DNA of 64,000 nt from NCBI GenBank assembly GCA_019232985.1, contig JAFAMW010000059.1:35692-99691 (forward strand). The letters are read 5' to 3'. Shown here piece after piece: positions 47,690-56,956 of the stretch (positions are counted from its first letter, which is position 1; the number at the start of each line of letters is the position of its first letter). Under the pieces are notes generated by a model, which was not told the DNA's origin, ran no database searches, and saw only the letters and a program-made list of their open reading frames with translations. A program made the translations under genes and the position numbers. This stretch comes from Roseateles sp. GTDB lineage: Bacteria; Pseudomonadota; Gammaproteobacteria; Burkholderiales; Burkholderiaceae.

Positions 47690-48661
47690 ATGATCGCCGT
47701 CGTCATCCCGTTTTTCCAGCGCCAGCCCGGGGTTTTGGCCCGCGCGCTGCGAAGCGTCGCCGCGCAGCAGGGCTGCGCGCTGCCGCTGCGGGTCGTCGTC
47801 GTCGACGACGCTTCGCCGGTGCGGGCGCGCGACGAGCTGGCCAGCGCGCCGCGCGGCCTCGAGATCCAGCTGATCGAGCAGGCCAACGCTGGCCCCGGCG
47901 GCGCGCGCAACACGGCGCTCGCCGCGCTCGGCGCCGACGTCGACTACGTCGCGTACCTCGATTCCGACGACGAATGGTCGGTCGATCACCTCGCCAACGC
48001 CTGCTGCGCGCTCGAGCGCGGCTTCGACGTGTATTTTGCGAACCACCTGCAGCTCGGCGCCGAAGTCGCCGCGTTCGAGCGCGGCGGGCGTCTCGACCTT
48101 GCCCGTCATCCGGCGCTCGAGGCCCCCGCCGGCCCGCTGCACGCGTTCGGCGGCGACATGGTCGAGCAGATCGTGTGCGGCAACGTGATCGGCACGTCGA
48201 CCGTCGTCTACCGCCGCGCGGGCCGCGCCGGCCAGCGTTTTCGCACCGAGTACCGGCGTGCCGGCGAGGACTATCTTTTCTGGCTCGAGCTCGCGTCCGG
48301 CGGCGCGCGATTCGCGTTCTCGACCGCGATCGAGGCGCGCTACGGCCGCGGCGTCAACATCTTCGCGGGCGTCGAATGGGGCTCGCCGGCGTTTCTCGAG
48401 CGCACCGTCGACGAGTTGCGCTACCGCCGCACGACGCTCGCCGAGTTCGCCTGCAGCGCGGCCGCGGCCGCCGAGGCCCGCGCCGCGATCGAACGCCTGC
48501 GGCTCGCCCATGCGGGCGGGCTGCTGCACGTGCTGCGCCACGAGCCGGGCGCGGCGCCGCGCGCGCTCTGCCGCTACCTGCACGTCGATCCCCTGGGCCT
48601 GCTCAAGATGCCCTGGCTGCTGGTCCGCGCGGGGCTGTCCGGCGCGGCGTCGCCATGCTGA
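47690..48661 (+). CDS. Family 2 glycosyltransferase
   Basis: A 323-residue GT-A enzyme. MIAVVIPFFQRQPGVLARAL begins the nucleotide-sugar fold, VVVDDAS follows, and the metal-binding DxD-like motif is AYLDSDDEWS. A further acceptor-site motif is RRAGEDYLFWLEL. The ATG at 47690 is preferred over an upstream GTG at 47672. It overlaps the next glycosyltransferase by 7 bp. It probably adds a sugar to a surface polysaccharide or LPS; the acceptor is unknown. Confidence 0.88.
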   Translation: MIAVVIPFFQRQPGVLARALRSVAAQQGCALPLRVVVVDDASPVRARDELASAPRGLEIQLIEQANAGPGGARNTALAALGADVDYVAYLDSDDEWSVDHLANACCALERGFDVYFANHLQLGAEVAAFERGGRLDLARHPALEAPAGPLHAFGGDMVEQIVCGNVIGTSTVVYRRAGRAGQRFRTEYRRAGEDYLFWLELASGGARFAFSTAIEARYGRGVNIFAGVEWGSPAFLERTVDELRYRRTTLAEFACSAAAAAEARAAIERLRLAHAGGLLHVLRHEPGAAPRALCRYLHVDPLGLLKMPWLLVRAGLSGAASPC

Positions 48662-49767
48662 AGCTGGTCTTCGTCGACCCGAAATGCCCGAGCCCTTACG
48701 ACGTCGAGGTGCTCGCGCAGCGCGGCCTCGGCGGCACCGAGGCGACCGTGGTGCGCGTGAGCCTGGCGCTGGCCGCGCACGCCGATGTCAGCGTCGTCCA
48801 GCACAACCGCGTCGAAGTGCACGAGCAGGGGCCGCGCCTGCGCTTCCTGCCCTGGGCCGCGCTCGGCGCCGAAAGCGCGCGGGCCGACCATGTCGTGTTC
48901 GTCCAGCGTGCCCAGGACCTCGCCGAGCTCAAACTCAAGGCGGGTGCGCAGTGCTGGATCTGGCTGCACAACTTCGCCGGCGAGGAGGTTCCGTTCTACT
49001 GGCGCGACCATTGGCTGCACCGGCTCGGCGTGATCTGCGTGTCGCGCACCCACGCGTTGCGCACGCGCGAATTCCTGCACGCGACGGCGGCGCGCCGCGT
49101 CGCCGAGCCCTGGGTGCTGCGCGGCGGCCTGAGCTTCGTGCACAACCCGCTGCAGCCGGGCCTGGCGCGCGACGCGACCCGCGTCGACCCTGACAAGCTG
49201 GTCTTCTTCAGCTCGCCCCACAAGGGGCTCGAGCAGGTCATCGAGCGCTTCGACAAGGTCTACCGCGCGCTGCCGTCGCTGCGGCTGTACGTCGCCGACC
49301 CCGGTTATTTCAGGCGCTTCGACACGGGCCTGCTCGCGCACCCTGGCATCGTCCGTCTCGGCACGCTGCCGCAGGCCGAGGTGATCGAGCATGTGCGCGA
49401 GGCGTTGTGCGTGTTCTACCCGCAGACCAAGCGGCCCGAGACCTTCGGCCTCGTCTATGCCGAGGCGAACGCGGTCGGCACGCCGGTGCTCGCGCACGAT
49501 TTCGGCGCCGCGCGCGAGGTACTGCACCCCGACAACCCGCCGATCGACGTGCGCGACGACGCCGCCGTGCTCGCGCTGCTGCGCGAATGGCGCGGCGGCG
49601 GCCGCCCCCAGCTCGCCGCCGACCCGCGCTTCGCGCTCGGCCAGGTGGCCGCGCAATGGCTGCGGCTGTTCGAGAACCCGGCCGGCCAGTCCCGCGCCGC
49701 CTGGGAGATCTTCCCGCGCCGCAACCCGGTCGACCCGGATCGAGCGGGGACATTGCGCGGTCCCTAG
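48655..49767 (+). CDS. Family 4-like glycosyltransferase
   Basis: A 370-residue GT-B enzyme. The N-terminal GGTEATVVRVSLAL loop and the C-terminal donor site KRPETFGLVYAEANAVGTPVLAHDFGAAREVL with its E-x7-E-like glutamates are clear. The central segment FFSSPHKGLEQVIERF resembles enzymes that transfer to lipid-linked or protein acceptors. It starts inside the previous glycosyltransferase gene, so the two are translationally coupled. It may provide glycan for the neighbouring ABC exporter, but this is only positional inference. Confidence 0.88.
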   Translation: MLKLVFVDPKCPSPYDVEVLAQRGLGGTEATVVRVSLALAAHADVSVVQHNRVEVHEQGPRLRFLPWAALGAESARADHVVFVQRAQDLAELKLKAGAQCWIWLHNFAGEEVPFYWRDHWLHRLGVICVSRTHALRTREFLHATAARRVAEPWVLRGGLSFVHNPLQPGLARDATRVDPDKLVFFSSPHKGLEQVIERFDKVYRALPSLRLYVADPGYFRRFDTGLLAHPGIVRLGTLPQAEVIEHVREALCVFYPQTKRPETFGLVYAEANAVGTPVLAHDFGAAREVLHPDNPPIDVRDDAAVLALLREWRGGGRPQLAADPRFALGQVAAQWLRLFENPAGQSRAAWEIFPRRNPVDPDRAGTLRGP

Positions 49768-49778
49768 AATCCGCGCCC

Positions 49779-50690
49779 ATGCCCCAAACCCCAGCCATCT
49801 CGTTCCAGAACGTCTCCAAGACCTATCGCGGCGGGCAGGTCCGCGCGCTGGACGACGTGTCCTTCGACATCGAGCCCGGCGAGTTCTTCGGGCTGCTCGG
49901 CCCGAACGGCGCGGGCAAGACCAGCCTGATCAGCATTCTCGCGGGCCTGTCGCGCGCGAGCGGCGGCGCCGTCAAGGTGCTTGGCCACGACGTCGTCGAC
50001 GACTACGCGGCCGCGCGCAAGGCGCTCGGCATCGTGCCGCAGGAACTCGTGTTCGACCCCTTCTTCAGCGTGCGCGAGACCCTGCGCATCCAGGCGGGTT
50101 ACTTCGGCGTGCACGGCGTTGATGCCTGGATCGACGAGCTGCTCGAAAGCCTGGGCCTCGCCGACAAGGCCAACGCGAACATGCGCCAGCTCTCGGGCGG
50201 CATGAAGCGCCGGGTGCTCGTCGCCCAGGCGCTCGTGCACCGCCCGCCCGTGATCGTGCTCGACGAGCCGACCGCCGGCGTCGACGTCGAGCTGCGCCAG
50301 ACCCTGTGGCAGTTCGTCGCGCGCCTGAACCGCGAGGGCCACGCGGTCCTGCTGACGACGCACTACCTCGAGGAGGCCGAGGCGCTGTGCGGCCGCATCG
50401 CGATGCTCAAGCTCGGCCGCATCGTCGCGCTCGACCGCACGAGCAGCCTGCTCGCGGGCACCGCGTCGACGATGCTGCGCTTCAAGACCGACCAGGCGCT
50501 GCCCGCGAGCCTCGCGGCCCAGGCGCGCGTGACGGGCCGCATCGCCCAGATCACCGCGCACGACGCTGCCGAGGTCGAGACCATCCTGGCCACGCTGCGC
50601 GCGGGCGGCTGCACGATCGAAGACCTCGAGATCGGCCGCGCCGACCTCGAGGATGTTTTCCTTGAAATCATGAATGGGGCCGCGCAATGA
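49779..50690 (+). CDS. ABC-2 type exporter ATP-binding protein
   Basis: A 303-residue ATPase of the YadG/NodI type. Walker A is GPNGAGKT, the signature LSGGMKRRVLVAQAL, Walker B VIVLDEPTAGVD, and the switch histidine is in TTHYLEEAE. A C-terminal extension of about 80 residues follows. A TAGAAT at 49765-49770, close to the ATG, is a possible -10 element. It overlaps the permease gene by 4 bp. In Betaproteobacteria this pair normally precedes bolA and the his genes. Confidence 0.93.
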   Translation: MPQTPAISFQNVSKTYRGGQVRALDDVSFDIEPGEFFGLLGPNGAGKTSLISILAGLSRASGGAVKVLGHDVVDDYAAARKALGIVPQELVFDPFFSVRETLRIQAGYFGVHGVDAWIDELLESLGLADKANANMRQLSGGMKRRVLVAQALVHRPPVIVLDEPTAGVDVELRQTLWQFVARLNREGHAVLLTTHYLEEAEALCGRIAMLKLGRIVALDRTSSLLAGTASTMLRFKTDQALPASLAAQARVTGRIAQITAHDAAEVETILATLRAGGCTIEDLEIGRADLEDVFLEIMNGAAQ

Positions 50691-51457
50691 CCGCGATCCG
50701 TCTCGAAGGTGCGCGCACCCTGTTCCGCAAGGAAGTCCTGCGTTTCTGGAAGGTCGCGTTCCAGACCATCGGCGCGCCGGTGCTGACCGCCGTGCTCTAC
50801 CTGCTCGTGTTCGGCCACACGCTCGCGAACCACGTGAAGGTGTACGGCAGCGTCGACTACGTCGCGTTCCTGATCCCGGGCCTCGTGATGATGAGCGTGC
50901 TGCAGAACGCGTTCGCGAACAGCAGCTCGAGCCTGATCCAGAGCAAGATCACCGGCAACCTCGTGTTCCTGCTCGTCGCGCCGCTCTCGCACTGGGCCTG
51001 GTTCGTCGCCTATGTCGGCGCGGCTGTCGTGCGCGGCCTCGCCGTGGGCCTTGGCGTGCTGCTGGTGACGGTCTGGTTCGGGCCGCCGGGGCTCGAAGAG
51101 CCCTGGTGGATCCTCGTGTTCGCGGTGCTCGGCGCGGGCCTGATGGGCGCCCTGGGCCTGATCGCCGGCCTGTGGGCCGAGAAGTTCGACCAGATGGCCG
51201 CGTTCCAGAACTTCATCGTGATGCCGCTGACCTTCCTGTCGGGCGTGTTCTATTCGGTGCACTCGCTGCCGCCGCTGTGGCTCGCGGTCAGCCACGCGAA
51301 CCCGTTCTTCTACATGATCGACGGCTTCCGCCACGGCTTCTTCGGCGTCAGCGACGTGTCCCCGTGGATCAGCGTCGCGATCGTCGGCGTCGCTTTCGCG
51401 GCGGTCTCGGCCGTCGCGCTCGAGCTGCTGCGCCGCGGCTACAAGATCCGCCATTGA
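50687..51457 (+). CDS. ABC-2 type exporter permease
   Basis: A 256-residue permease with six membrane segments, of the YadH/NodJ type. TLFRKEVLRFWKVAFQTIGAPVLTAVLYLLVFG is the N-terminal amphipathic helix and first membrane segment, and PLTFLSGVFYSVHSLPPLW with HANPFFYMIDGFR forms the late signature. It exports an unknown lipid, glycan or drug with the preceding ATPase. Confidence 0.93.
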   Translation: MTAIRLEGARTLFRKEVLRFWKVAFQTIGAPVLTAVLYLLVFGHTLANHVKVYGSVDYVAFLIPGLVMMSVLQNAFANSSSSLIQSKITGNLVFLLVAPLSHWAWFVAYVGAAVVRGLAVGLGVLLVTVWFGPPGLEEPWWILVFAVLGAGLMGALGLIAGLWAEKFDQMAAFQNFIVMPLTFLSGVFYSVHSLPPLWLAVSHANPFFYMIDGFRHGFFGVSDVSPWISVAIVGVAFAAVSAVALELLRRGYKIRH

Positions 51458-51483
51458 GCACGGCTAGTAGAATCGCACTCACC

Positions 51484-51744
51484 ATGGCCGACCCGACCCC
51501 CGCCGAAGTCCAGCAGTTCATCGCCTCCGGGCTCGACTGCGCCACCCTGCAGGTCGAGGGCGACGGCCGGCATTTCTTCGCCACCATCGTTTCGGCGGAG
51601 TTCGAAGGCCTGTCCCGCATCCGCCGCCACCAGCGCGTCTATGCGGCGCTCGGCGACCGCATGCGCGAGCAGATCCACGCGCTGTCGATGAAGACGCTGA
51701 CCCCGGGCGAGCACGCCGCGCTCGACCACCACCATCCTTCCTGA
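51484..51744 (+). CDS. ibaG: BolA/IbaG family protein
   Basis: An 86-residue small alpha-beta protein. [40 protein letters not shown] has the BolA core, with the conserved glycine after the DGRHF segment and the RRHQRVY helix. His26 (GRHFF) is a possible glutaredoxin/Fe-S co-ligand. In related genomes the next gene is murA; here hisG follows after 76 bp. Confidence 0.9.
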   Translation: MADPTPAEVQQFIASGLDCATLQVEGDGRHFFATIVSAEFEGLSRIRRHQRVYAALGDRMREQIHALSMKTLTPGEHAALDHHHPS

Positions 51745-51820
51745 ACCACCCGCTGCTGCGGGTGGCCGGTCGGCGCCACTTCAGTCCCTGCGCCACCGGT
51801 CCCCGAGCGGCGCACGCGAC

Positions 51821-52468
51821 ATGACGACGACACCGATCACCCTGGCCCTCTCCAAGGGCCGCATCTTCGAAGAGACGCTGCCGCTGCTGCGTGCGGCCGG
51901 CATCGAGGTGCTCGAAGACCCCGAGACCTCGCGCAAGCTGATCCTCGCGACCAACCGGCCCGAGGTCCGCGTCGTGCTCGTGCGCGCGAGCGACGTGCCG
52001 ACCTACGTCCAGCAGGGCGGCGCCGACCTCGGCGTGGCCGGCCGCGACGTGCTGGTCGAGCACGGCGTCGAGGGCCTGTACCTGCCGCTCGACCTGAACA
52101 TCGCGCGTTGCCGCATGAGCGTCGCGACGCGCGAGGACTTCGACTACGCGGCCGCCGTGCGCCAGGGCTCGCGCATCCGCGTCGCGACCAAGTACACGCA
52201 GATCGCGCGCCAGCATTTCGCCGACAAGGGCGTGCACGTCGACCTGATCAAGCTCTACGGCTCGATGGAGCTCGCGCCGCTGACCGGGCTCGCCGACGCG
52301 ATCGTCGACCTCGTCTCGACCGGCGGCACGCTGCGCGCGAACAAGCTCGTCGAGGTCGAGCGCATCATGGACATCTCGTCGCGCCTCGTCGTCAACCAGG
52401 CCGCCTTGAAGCTCAAGCGCGCGCCGCTGCGCGCGTTGATCGACGCGTTCGCAAAGGCCGTGGCATGA
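51821..52468 (+). CDS. hisG: ATP phosphoribosyltransferase, short form
   Basis: First enzyme of histidine synthesis, joining ATP and PRPP. At 215 residues it is the short HisG(S), lacking the histidine-sensing C-terminal domain, so it needs HisZ, encoded elsewhere. [15 protein letters not shown] and the PRPP loop region [12 protein letters not shown] with [14 protein letters not shown] are diagnostic. It overlaps hisD by 4 bp (ATGA). Confidence 0.97.
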   Translation: MTTTPITLALSKGRIFEETLPLLRAAGIEVLEDPETSRKLILATNRPEVRVVLVRASDVPTYVQQGGADLGVAGRDVLVEHGVEGLYLPLDLNIARCRMSVATREDFDYAAAVRQGSRIRVATKYTQIARQHFADKGVHVDLIKLYGSMELAPLTGLADAIVDLVSTGGTLRANKLVEVERIMDISSRLVVNQAALKLKRAPLRALIDAFAKAVA

Positions 52469-53784
52469 GCGGCGCCGTGACGATCCGCCAGCTGTCGACG
52501 GCCGACGCCGACTTCGACGCGCGCCTCGCGGCCGCGCTGCAATGGTCGGCCGAGACCGACGCCGCGATCGAGACGCGCGTCGCCGCGATCCTCGCCGACG
52601 TGCGCGCGCGCGGCGACGCGGCCGTGCTCGAGTACACGGCGCGCTTCGACCAGCTCGAGGCCGCGAGCCTCGGCGCGCTCGAGCTCGGCGCGGCCGAGCT
52701 GCGCGCCGCGCTCGACACGATCACGCCCGCGCAGCGCCGCGCGCTCGAGGCCGCGGCGGCGCGCGTGCGCAGCTACCACGAGCGCCAGCGCGAGGCCTGC
52801 TGCCTGAGCTGGAGCTACCGCGACGCGGACGGCACGCTCCTGGGCCAGAAGGTCACGCCGCTCGACCGCGTCGGCATCTACGTGCCCGGCGGCAAGGCCG
52901 CCTACCCGAGCAGCGTGCTGATGAACGCCATTCCGGCCCAGGTCGCCGGCGTGCCCGAGATCGTCATGGTCGTGCCGACGCCGCGCGGCGAGCGCAACCC
53001 GCTCGTGCTCGCGGCCGCCCAGGTGGCCGGCGTCACGCGCGCGTTCACGATCGGCGGCGCCCAGGCCGTCGCCGCGCTCGCCTGGGGTACGGCGACGGTG
53101 CCGCGCGTCGACAAGATCACCGGCCCCGGCAACGCCTACGTCGCGAGCGCGAAGAAACACGTGTTCGGCCAGGTCGGCATCGACATGATCGCGGGCCCGA
53201 GCGAGATCCTCGTGCTCGCCGACGGCACGACGCCGGCCGACTGGGTCGCGATGGACCTGTTCAGCCAGGCCGAGCACGACGAGCTCGCGCAAAGCATCCT
53301 GCTGTGCCCCGACGCTAACTACATCGCGCAGGTGCACGCGAGCATCGAGCGCCTGCTGCCCGGCATGCCGCGCCGCGACGTGATCCGCGCGTCGCTCGAA
53401 GGCCGCGGCGCGCTGATCCACACGCGCTCGATGGCCGAGGCCTGCGAGATCTCGAACCGCATCGCGCCCGAGCACCTCGAGGTCTCGAGCCGCGACCCGC
53501 ACGCCTGGGAGCCGCTGCTGCGCCACGCGGGCGCGATCTTCCTGGGCGCCTACACGAGCGAGTCGCTCGGCGACTACTGCGCGGGCCCCAACCATGTGCT
53601 GCCGACCTCGGGCACCGCGCGCTTCTCGTCGCCGCTCGGCGTCTACGACTTCGTCAAGCGCTCGAGCCTGATCGAGGTCAGCGAGGCCGGCGCCCAGGTG
53701 CTCGGCCCGATCGCGGCCGAACTCGCCTACGGCGAGGGCCTGCAGGGCCACGCGCAGGCGGCCGAGCTGCGGCTCAAGCACTAG
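52465..53784 (+). CDS. hisD: Histidinol dehydrogenase
   Basis: A 439-residue zinc and NAD-dependent enzyme oxidising L-histidinol to histidine. Visible motifs are [20 protein letters not shown], the [15 protein letters not shown] segment, and the zinc/catalytic residues in [11 protein letters not shown] and RIAPEHLEV. Length matches the family. Followed by an 89-bp gap with its own promoter-like element before the antitoxin gene. Confidence 0.98.
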   Translation: MSGAVTIRQLSTADADFDARLAAALQWSAETDAAIETRVAAILADVRARGDAAVLEYTARFDQLEAASLGALELGAAELRAALDTITPAQRRALEAAAARVRSYHERQREACCLSWSYRDADGTLLGQKVTPLDRVGIYVPGGKAAYPSSVLMNAIPAQVAGVPEIVMVVPTPRGERNPLVLAAAQVAGVTRAFTIGGAQAVAALAWGTATVPRVDKITGPGNAYVASAKKHVFGQVGIDMIAGPSEILVLADGTTPADWVAMDLFSQAEHDELAQSILLCPDANYIAQVHASIERLLPGMPRRDVIRASLEGRGALIHTRSMAEACEISNRIAPEHLEVSSRDPHAWEPLLRHAGAIFLGAYTSESLGDYCAGPNHVLPTSGTARFSSPLGVYDFVKRSSLIEVSEAGAQVLGPIAAELAYGEGLQGHAQAAELRLKH

Positions 53785-53800
53785 GGCGGGGATCGGTGGC

Positions 53801-53849
53801 TTGACACGAAGTTCGTGGAACACGAGAATCGTGCAACACGAACTTCGTG
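53801..53849 (+). promoter_or_regulatory. Promoter with three evenly spaced CACGA-NNN-TCGTG palindromes
   Basis: TTGACA (53801-53806) and GAGAAT (53824-53829) are spaced 17 bp, a good sigma70 promoter. Palindromes CACGAAGTTCGTG (53805-53817), CACGAGAATCGTG (53821-53833) and CACGAACTTCGTG (53837-53849) start exactly 16 bp apart and cover both elements and the start site. This is the layout expected for cooperative autorepression by the toxin-antitoxin complex. Confidence 0.85.
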
Positions 53850-53873
53850 TTCGCATTCGTTGAGAGAGCGCCG

Positions 53874-54110
53874 ATGAAGAACGTCACCGTGACCATGGAA
53901 GACGCCGTCGCCGACTGGGCGCGGATGGAGGCGGCGCGCCTGAACACCAGCGTGTCGCGCCTCGTCGGCGAACTGCTCGCCGAGAAGATGCGCCACGACG
54001 ACGCCTACGAACGTGCGATGCGCGAGGCGCTCGAGTTCAAGAGCTGGGGGCAGAGCTCCGAAGGTCCCTATCCGACGCGCGAAGAGATCTACGACCGGGG
54101 GCGCCGATGA
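53874..54110 (+). CDS. Ribbon-helix-helix antitoxin-like protein
   Basis: A 78-residue protein. The N-terminal MKNVTVTMEDAVADWARMEAARLNTSVSRLVGELLAEKM fits a beta strand plus two helices of the RHH/CopG fold. The C-terminal half (FKSWGQSSEGPYPTREEIYDRGRR) is the likely toxin-neutralising tail. It probably binds the three palindromes upstream. It overlaps the PIN toxin gene by 4 bp (ATGA), the normal vapBC layout. Confidence 0.85.
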   Translation: MKNVTVTMEDAVADWARMEAARLNTSVSRLVGELLAEKMRHDDAYERAMREALEFKSWGQSSEGPYPTREEIYDRGRR

Positions 54111-54565
54111 GCAAGCCGCTGGTCCACGTCGATACGAACGTCCTGCTCTACTGCTTCGACACGCGGGACCCGCACAAGCGTGCGCAGGCTCAGGCCTGGA
54201 TCGGGGCTTGCTGGGCGCGCCGCTGCGGCCGCCTCAGCGTCCAGGTGCTCAACGAGTTCTACAGCAACGCGCGCAAGAAATTCGCCACGGCGATCTCGGC
54301 CGGCGACGCGCGCGCCGAGGTGCGCCGCTACCAGCATTGGAAGCCCTGGCAGATCGACCACGCGACGGTCGAGACGGCCTGGGCGATCGAGAGCCGCTGC
54401 GGCCTCAGCTACTGGGACGCGCTGATCGTCGCCGCGGCCCAGCACCAGGGCTGTCGCTACCTGCTCTCCGAAGACCTGCAGCATGGCCTGCAGATCGACG
54501 GCGTGCAGATCCTCGACCCCTTCAAGACCGGACCGGAGCTGCTCGATGAACGCGAACCCGCCTGA
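54107..54565 (+). CDS. vapC: PIN domain toxin (VapC-like ribonuclease)
   Basis: A 152-residue PIN nuclease expected to cleave tRNA or rRNA with Mg2+ when free. Acidic residues of the active site are visible: Asp in HVDTNVLLY, Glu in QVLNEFYSN, Asp in LSYWDALIVAAA, and Asp in LLSEDLQHG. Its last 20 bp overlap the start of hisC. It sits inside the his operon between hisD and hisC, where related genomes have no such genes (from general knowledge). Confidence 0.92.
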   Translation: MSKPLVHVDTNVLLYCFDTRDPHKRAQAQAWIGACWARRCGRLSVQVLNEFYSNARKKFATAISAGDARAEVRRYQHWKPWQIDHATVETAWAIESRCGLSYWDALIVAAAQHQGCRYLLSEDLQHGLQIDGVQILDPFKTGPELLDEREPA

Positions 54566-55634
54566 GCTCGGCGCCCGCCTGCAGCGCTTCCTGCGCGCCG
54601 ACGTCCAGGGCATGCACGCCTACGCGGTTCAGGACAGCCGCGGCCTCGTCAAGCTCGACGCGATGGAGAACCCCTACGGGCTGCCCGCGGCGCTGCGCGC
54701 GGCGCTCGGCGCGCGCCTCGCCGACGCAGCGCTGAACCGCTACCCGGCGCAGCGCGCCGAAGACCTGCGCCAGGCGCTGCGTCGCTACGCCGCGCTGCCG
54801 GACGGCTGCGAGCTGATGCTCGGCAACGGCTCGGACGAGCTGATCAGCCTGCTGACCCTGGCCGCCGACCTGCCCGGCAACCAGGTGCTCGCGCCGCTGC
54901 CCGGCTTCGGCATGTACGAGATGAGCGCGAAGCTCCAGGGCCTGGGCTTCGTCGGCGTGCCGCTGACGCCCGACTTCGAGCTCGACGGCGCGGCGATGCT
55001 CGCGGCCGTGCGCGAGCACCAGCCCGCGCTGGTCTGGCTCGCCTACCCGAACAACCCGACCGCCAACCTCTGGGACGACGCGACGCTCGACGCGATCATC
55101 GAGGCGGCGCCCGGGCTCGTCGTGATGGACGAGGCCTACCAGCCCTTCGCCGCGCGCGACTCGATGGCGCGGCTCGAGCGCCACGCGCATGTGCTCGTCA
55201 TGCGCACGCTGAGCAAGTTCGGCCTCGCCGGCGTGCGCGTCGGCTACCTGATGGGCCGCAAGGCCGTGATCGACGAGATCGACAAGCTGCGCCCGCCCTA
55301 CAACATCAGCGTGCTCAACGCCGAGGCCGCGCTGTTCGCGCTCGAGCATGCCGACGAATACGCCGACCAGGCCCAGCGCATCCGCGCCGAGCGCGCGTCG
55401 CTGTGCGCCGGGCTCGCCGCGCTGCCGGGCCTGCGCGTGTTCCCGAGCGAGGCCAATATGATTCTCGTGCGCGTGCCCTTTGCTGCGCGCGCGTTCGCCG
55501 GCATGAAGGCGCGCGGCGTGCTGGTCAAGAACGTCTCCGGCCTGCACCCGCTGCTCGCCAACTGCCTGCGCCTGACCGTCGGCACGCCCGAGGAGAACCG
55601 CGCCATGTTGAACGCCCTGAAGGAATCGCTGTGA
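54546..55634 (+). CDS. hisC: Histidinol-phosphate aminotransferase
   Basis: A 362-residue PLP enzyme. [11 protein letters not shown] opens the fold, LGNGSDELI and [10 protein letters not shown] are conserved, [10 protein letters not shown] holds the PLP-binding aspartate and tyrosine, and the Schiff-base lysine lies in [11 protein letters not shown]. The ATG at 54546 lies 20 bp inside the PIN gene, so initiation is coupled to toxin translation. Its stop overlaps hisB (TGATG). Confidence 0.97.
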   Translation: MNANPPELGARLQRFLRADVQGMHAYAVQDSRGLVKLDAMENPYGLPAALRAALGARLADAALNRYPAQRAEDLRQALRRYAALPDGCELMLGNGSDELISLLTLAADLPGNQVLAPLPGFGMYEMSAKLQGLGFVGVPLTPDFELDGAAMLAAVREHQPALVWLAYPNNPTANLWDDATLDAIIEAAPGLVVMDEAYQPFAARDSMARLERHAHVLVMRTLSKFGLAGVRVGYLMGRKAVIDEIDKLRPPYNISVLNAEAALFALEHADEYADQAQRIRAERASLCAGLAALPGLRVFPSEANMILVRVPFAARAFAGMKARGVLVKNVSGLHPLLANCLRLTVGTPEENRAMLNALKESL

Positions 55635-56230
55635 TGAGCGCCGATCGCATCGCGGAAGTCACCCGCAACACCAAAGAGACGCAGATCCGCGTGCGCGTCA
55701 ACCTCGACGGCACGGGCCAGGCCAGGCTCGCCACTGGCATCGGCTTCTTCGACCATATGCTCGACCAGATCGCGCGCCACGGCCTGATCGACCTCGAGAT
55801 CGAGGCGCAGGGCGACCTCCACATCGACGGCCACCACACGGTCGAGGACGTCGGCATCACGCTCGGCATGGCCGTGGCCCAGGCCATTGGCGACAAGAAG
55901 GGCATCACGCGCTACGGCCACGCCTACGTGCCGCTCGACGAGGCGCTGTCGCGCGTCGTCGTCGACTTCTCGGGCCGCCCGGGCCTCGAGATGGACGTGA
56001 AGTTCACGGCCGGCAGCGTCGGCGCGTTCGATACCCAGCTGACCTACGAGTTCTTCCAGGGCTTCGTGAACCACGCGCTCGTTACGCTGCACATCGACAA
56101 CCTCAAGGGCCACAACGCGCACCACCAGGCCGAGACCATGTTCAAGGCCTTCGGCCGCGCGCTGCGCATGGCCGCGACGCGCGACCCGCGCTCGGCCGGC
56201 GTGATCCCGTCGACCAAGGGTTCGCTGTGA
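55634..56230 (+). CDS. hisB: Imidazoleglycerol-phosphate dehydratase
   Basis: A 198-residue Mn2+ enzyme of histidine synthesis. [28 protein letters not shown], and the late [20 protein letters not shown] carry the metal-ligand histidines. It is the monofunctional form without a phosphatase domain. It overlaps hisH by 4 bp. Confidence 0.98.
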   Translation: MSADRIAEVTRNTKETQIRVRVNLDGTGQARLATGIGFFDHMLDQIARHGLIDLEIEAQGDLHIDGHHTVEDVGITLGMAVAQAIGDKKGITRYGHAYVPLDEALSRVVVDFSGRPGLEMDVKFTAGSVGAFDTQLTYEFFQGFVNHALVTLHIDNLKGHNAHHQAETMFKAFGRALRMAATRDPRSAGVIPSTKGSL

Positions 56231-56880
56231 CGCAAAGAAGGGTCGCCGTCGTCGACTACGGCATGGGCAATCTGCGCTCGGTCTTCCAGGCCGTGCGCCA
56301 CGCCGCCGCCGACAGCGCCGACGTGCAGGTCGAGATCACCTCGGACCCCGAGGTCGTGCGCGCGGCCGAGCGCATCGTGCTGCCGGGGCAGGGCGCGATG
56401 CGCGACTGCATGCGCGAGCTCGACGCGACCGGCCTGCGCGAGGCCGTGCTCGAGGCCGCCGCGAACAAACCGCTGATGGGCGTGTGCGTCGGCATGCAGA
56501 TGCTGCTCGAGCATTCGGAGGAGCAGGACACGCCGGGCCTCGGCCTGATCCCGGGCCGGGTGCGGCGCTTCCGCCTCGAGGGCCAGCGCCAGCCCGACGG
56601 CAGCCGTTACAAGGTCCCGCACATGGGTTGGAACGCCGTGCACCAGGGCTTCGCGCACCCGGTCTGGGGCGAGGTCCCCGACGGCGCGCACTTCTACTTC
56701 GTCCACAGCTTTTATGCCGCGCCGTCGGACCAGCGCCACAGCGCGGGCACGAGCGACTACGGCCTGCGCTTTACCTGCGCGGTGGCCCGGGATAATATTT
56801 TTGCCACCCAGTTCCACCCCGAGAAAAGCGCCGTGCGAGGGCTCGCCCTGTACCGCAACTTCCTGCACTGGAAGCCATGA
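56227..56880 (+). CDS. hisH: Imidazole glycerol phosphate synthase, glutamine amidotransferase subunit
   Basis: A 217-residue class I glutaminase that feeds ammonia to HisF. The nucleophile Cys lies in [10 protein letters not shown] and the His/Glu of the triad in ATQFHPEKS. The start is a GTG overlapping the hisB stop, so the first residues are [15 protein letters not shown]. In many relatives a marC gene precedes hisH; it is absent here. Confidence 0.97.
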   Translation: MTQRRVAVVDYGMGNLRSVFQAVRHAAADSADVQVEITSDPEVVRAAERIVLPGQGAMRDCMRELDATGLREAVLEAAANKPLMGVCVGMQMLLEHSEEQDTPGLGLIPGRVRRFRLEGQRQPDGSRYKVPHMGWNAVHQGFAHPVWGEVPDGAHFYFVHSFYAAPSDQRHSAGTSDYGLRFTCAVARDNIFATQFHPEKSAVRGLALYRNFLHWKP

Positions 56881-56956
56881 GGACCGACCACACCGTCCCC
56901 ACGCCTTTCTCATTGGTTTCTCCTCCGCTTCACTTCCTCCTCCCTGCACCTCGGCC

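Noticed and set aside
51746..51765. Hairpin between bolA and hisG as a terminator
   Set aside because: A clean 8-bp stem exists but no T-run follows, so termination cannot be claimed.
51745..51820. Histidine leader peptide or attenuator before hisG
   Set aside because: No small frame with a run of His codons and no terminator/antiterminator pair is visible in the 76 bp.
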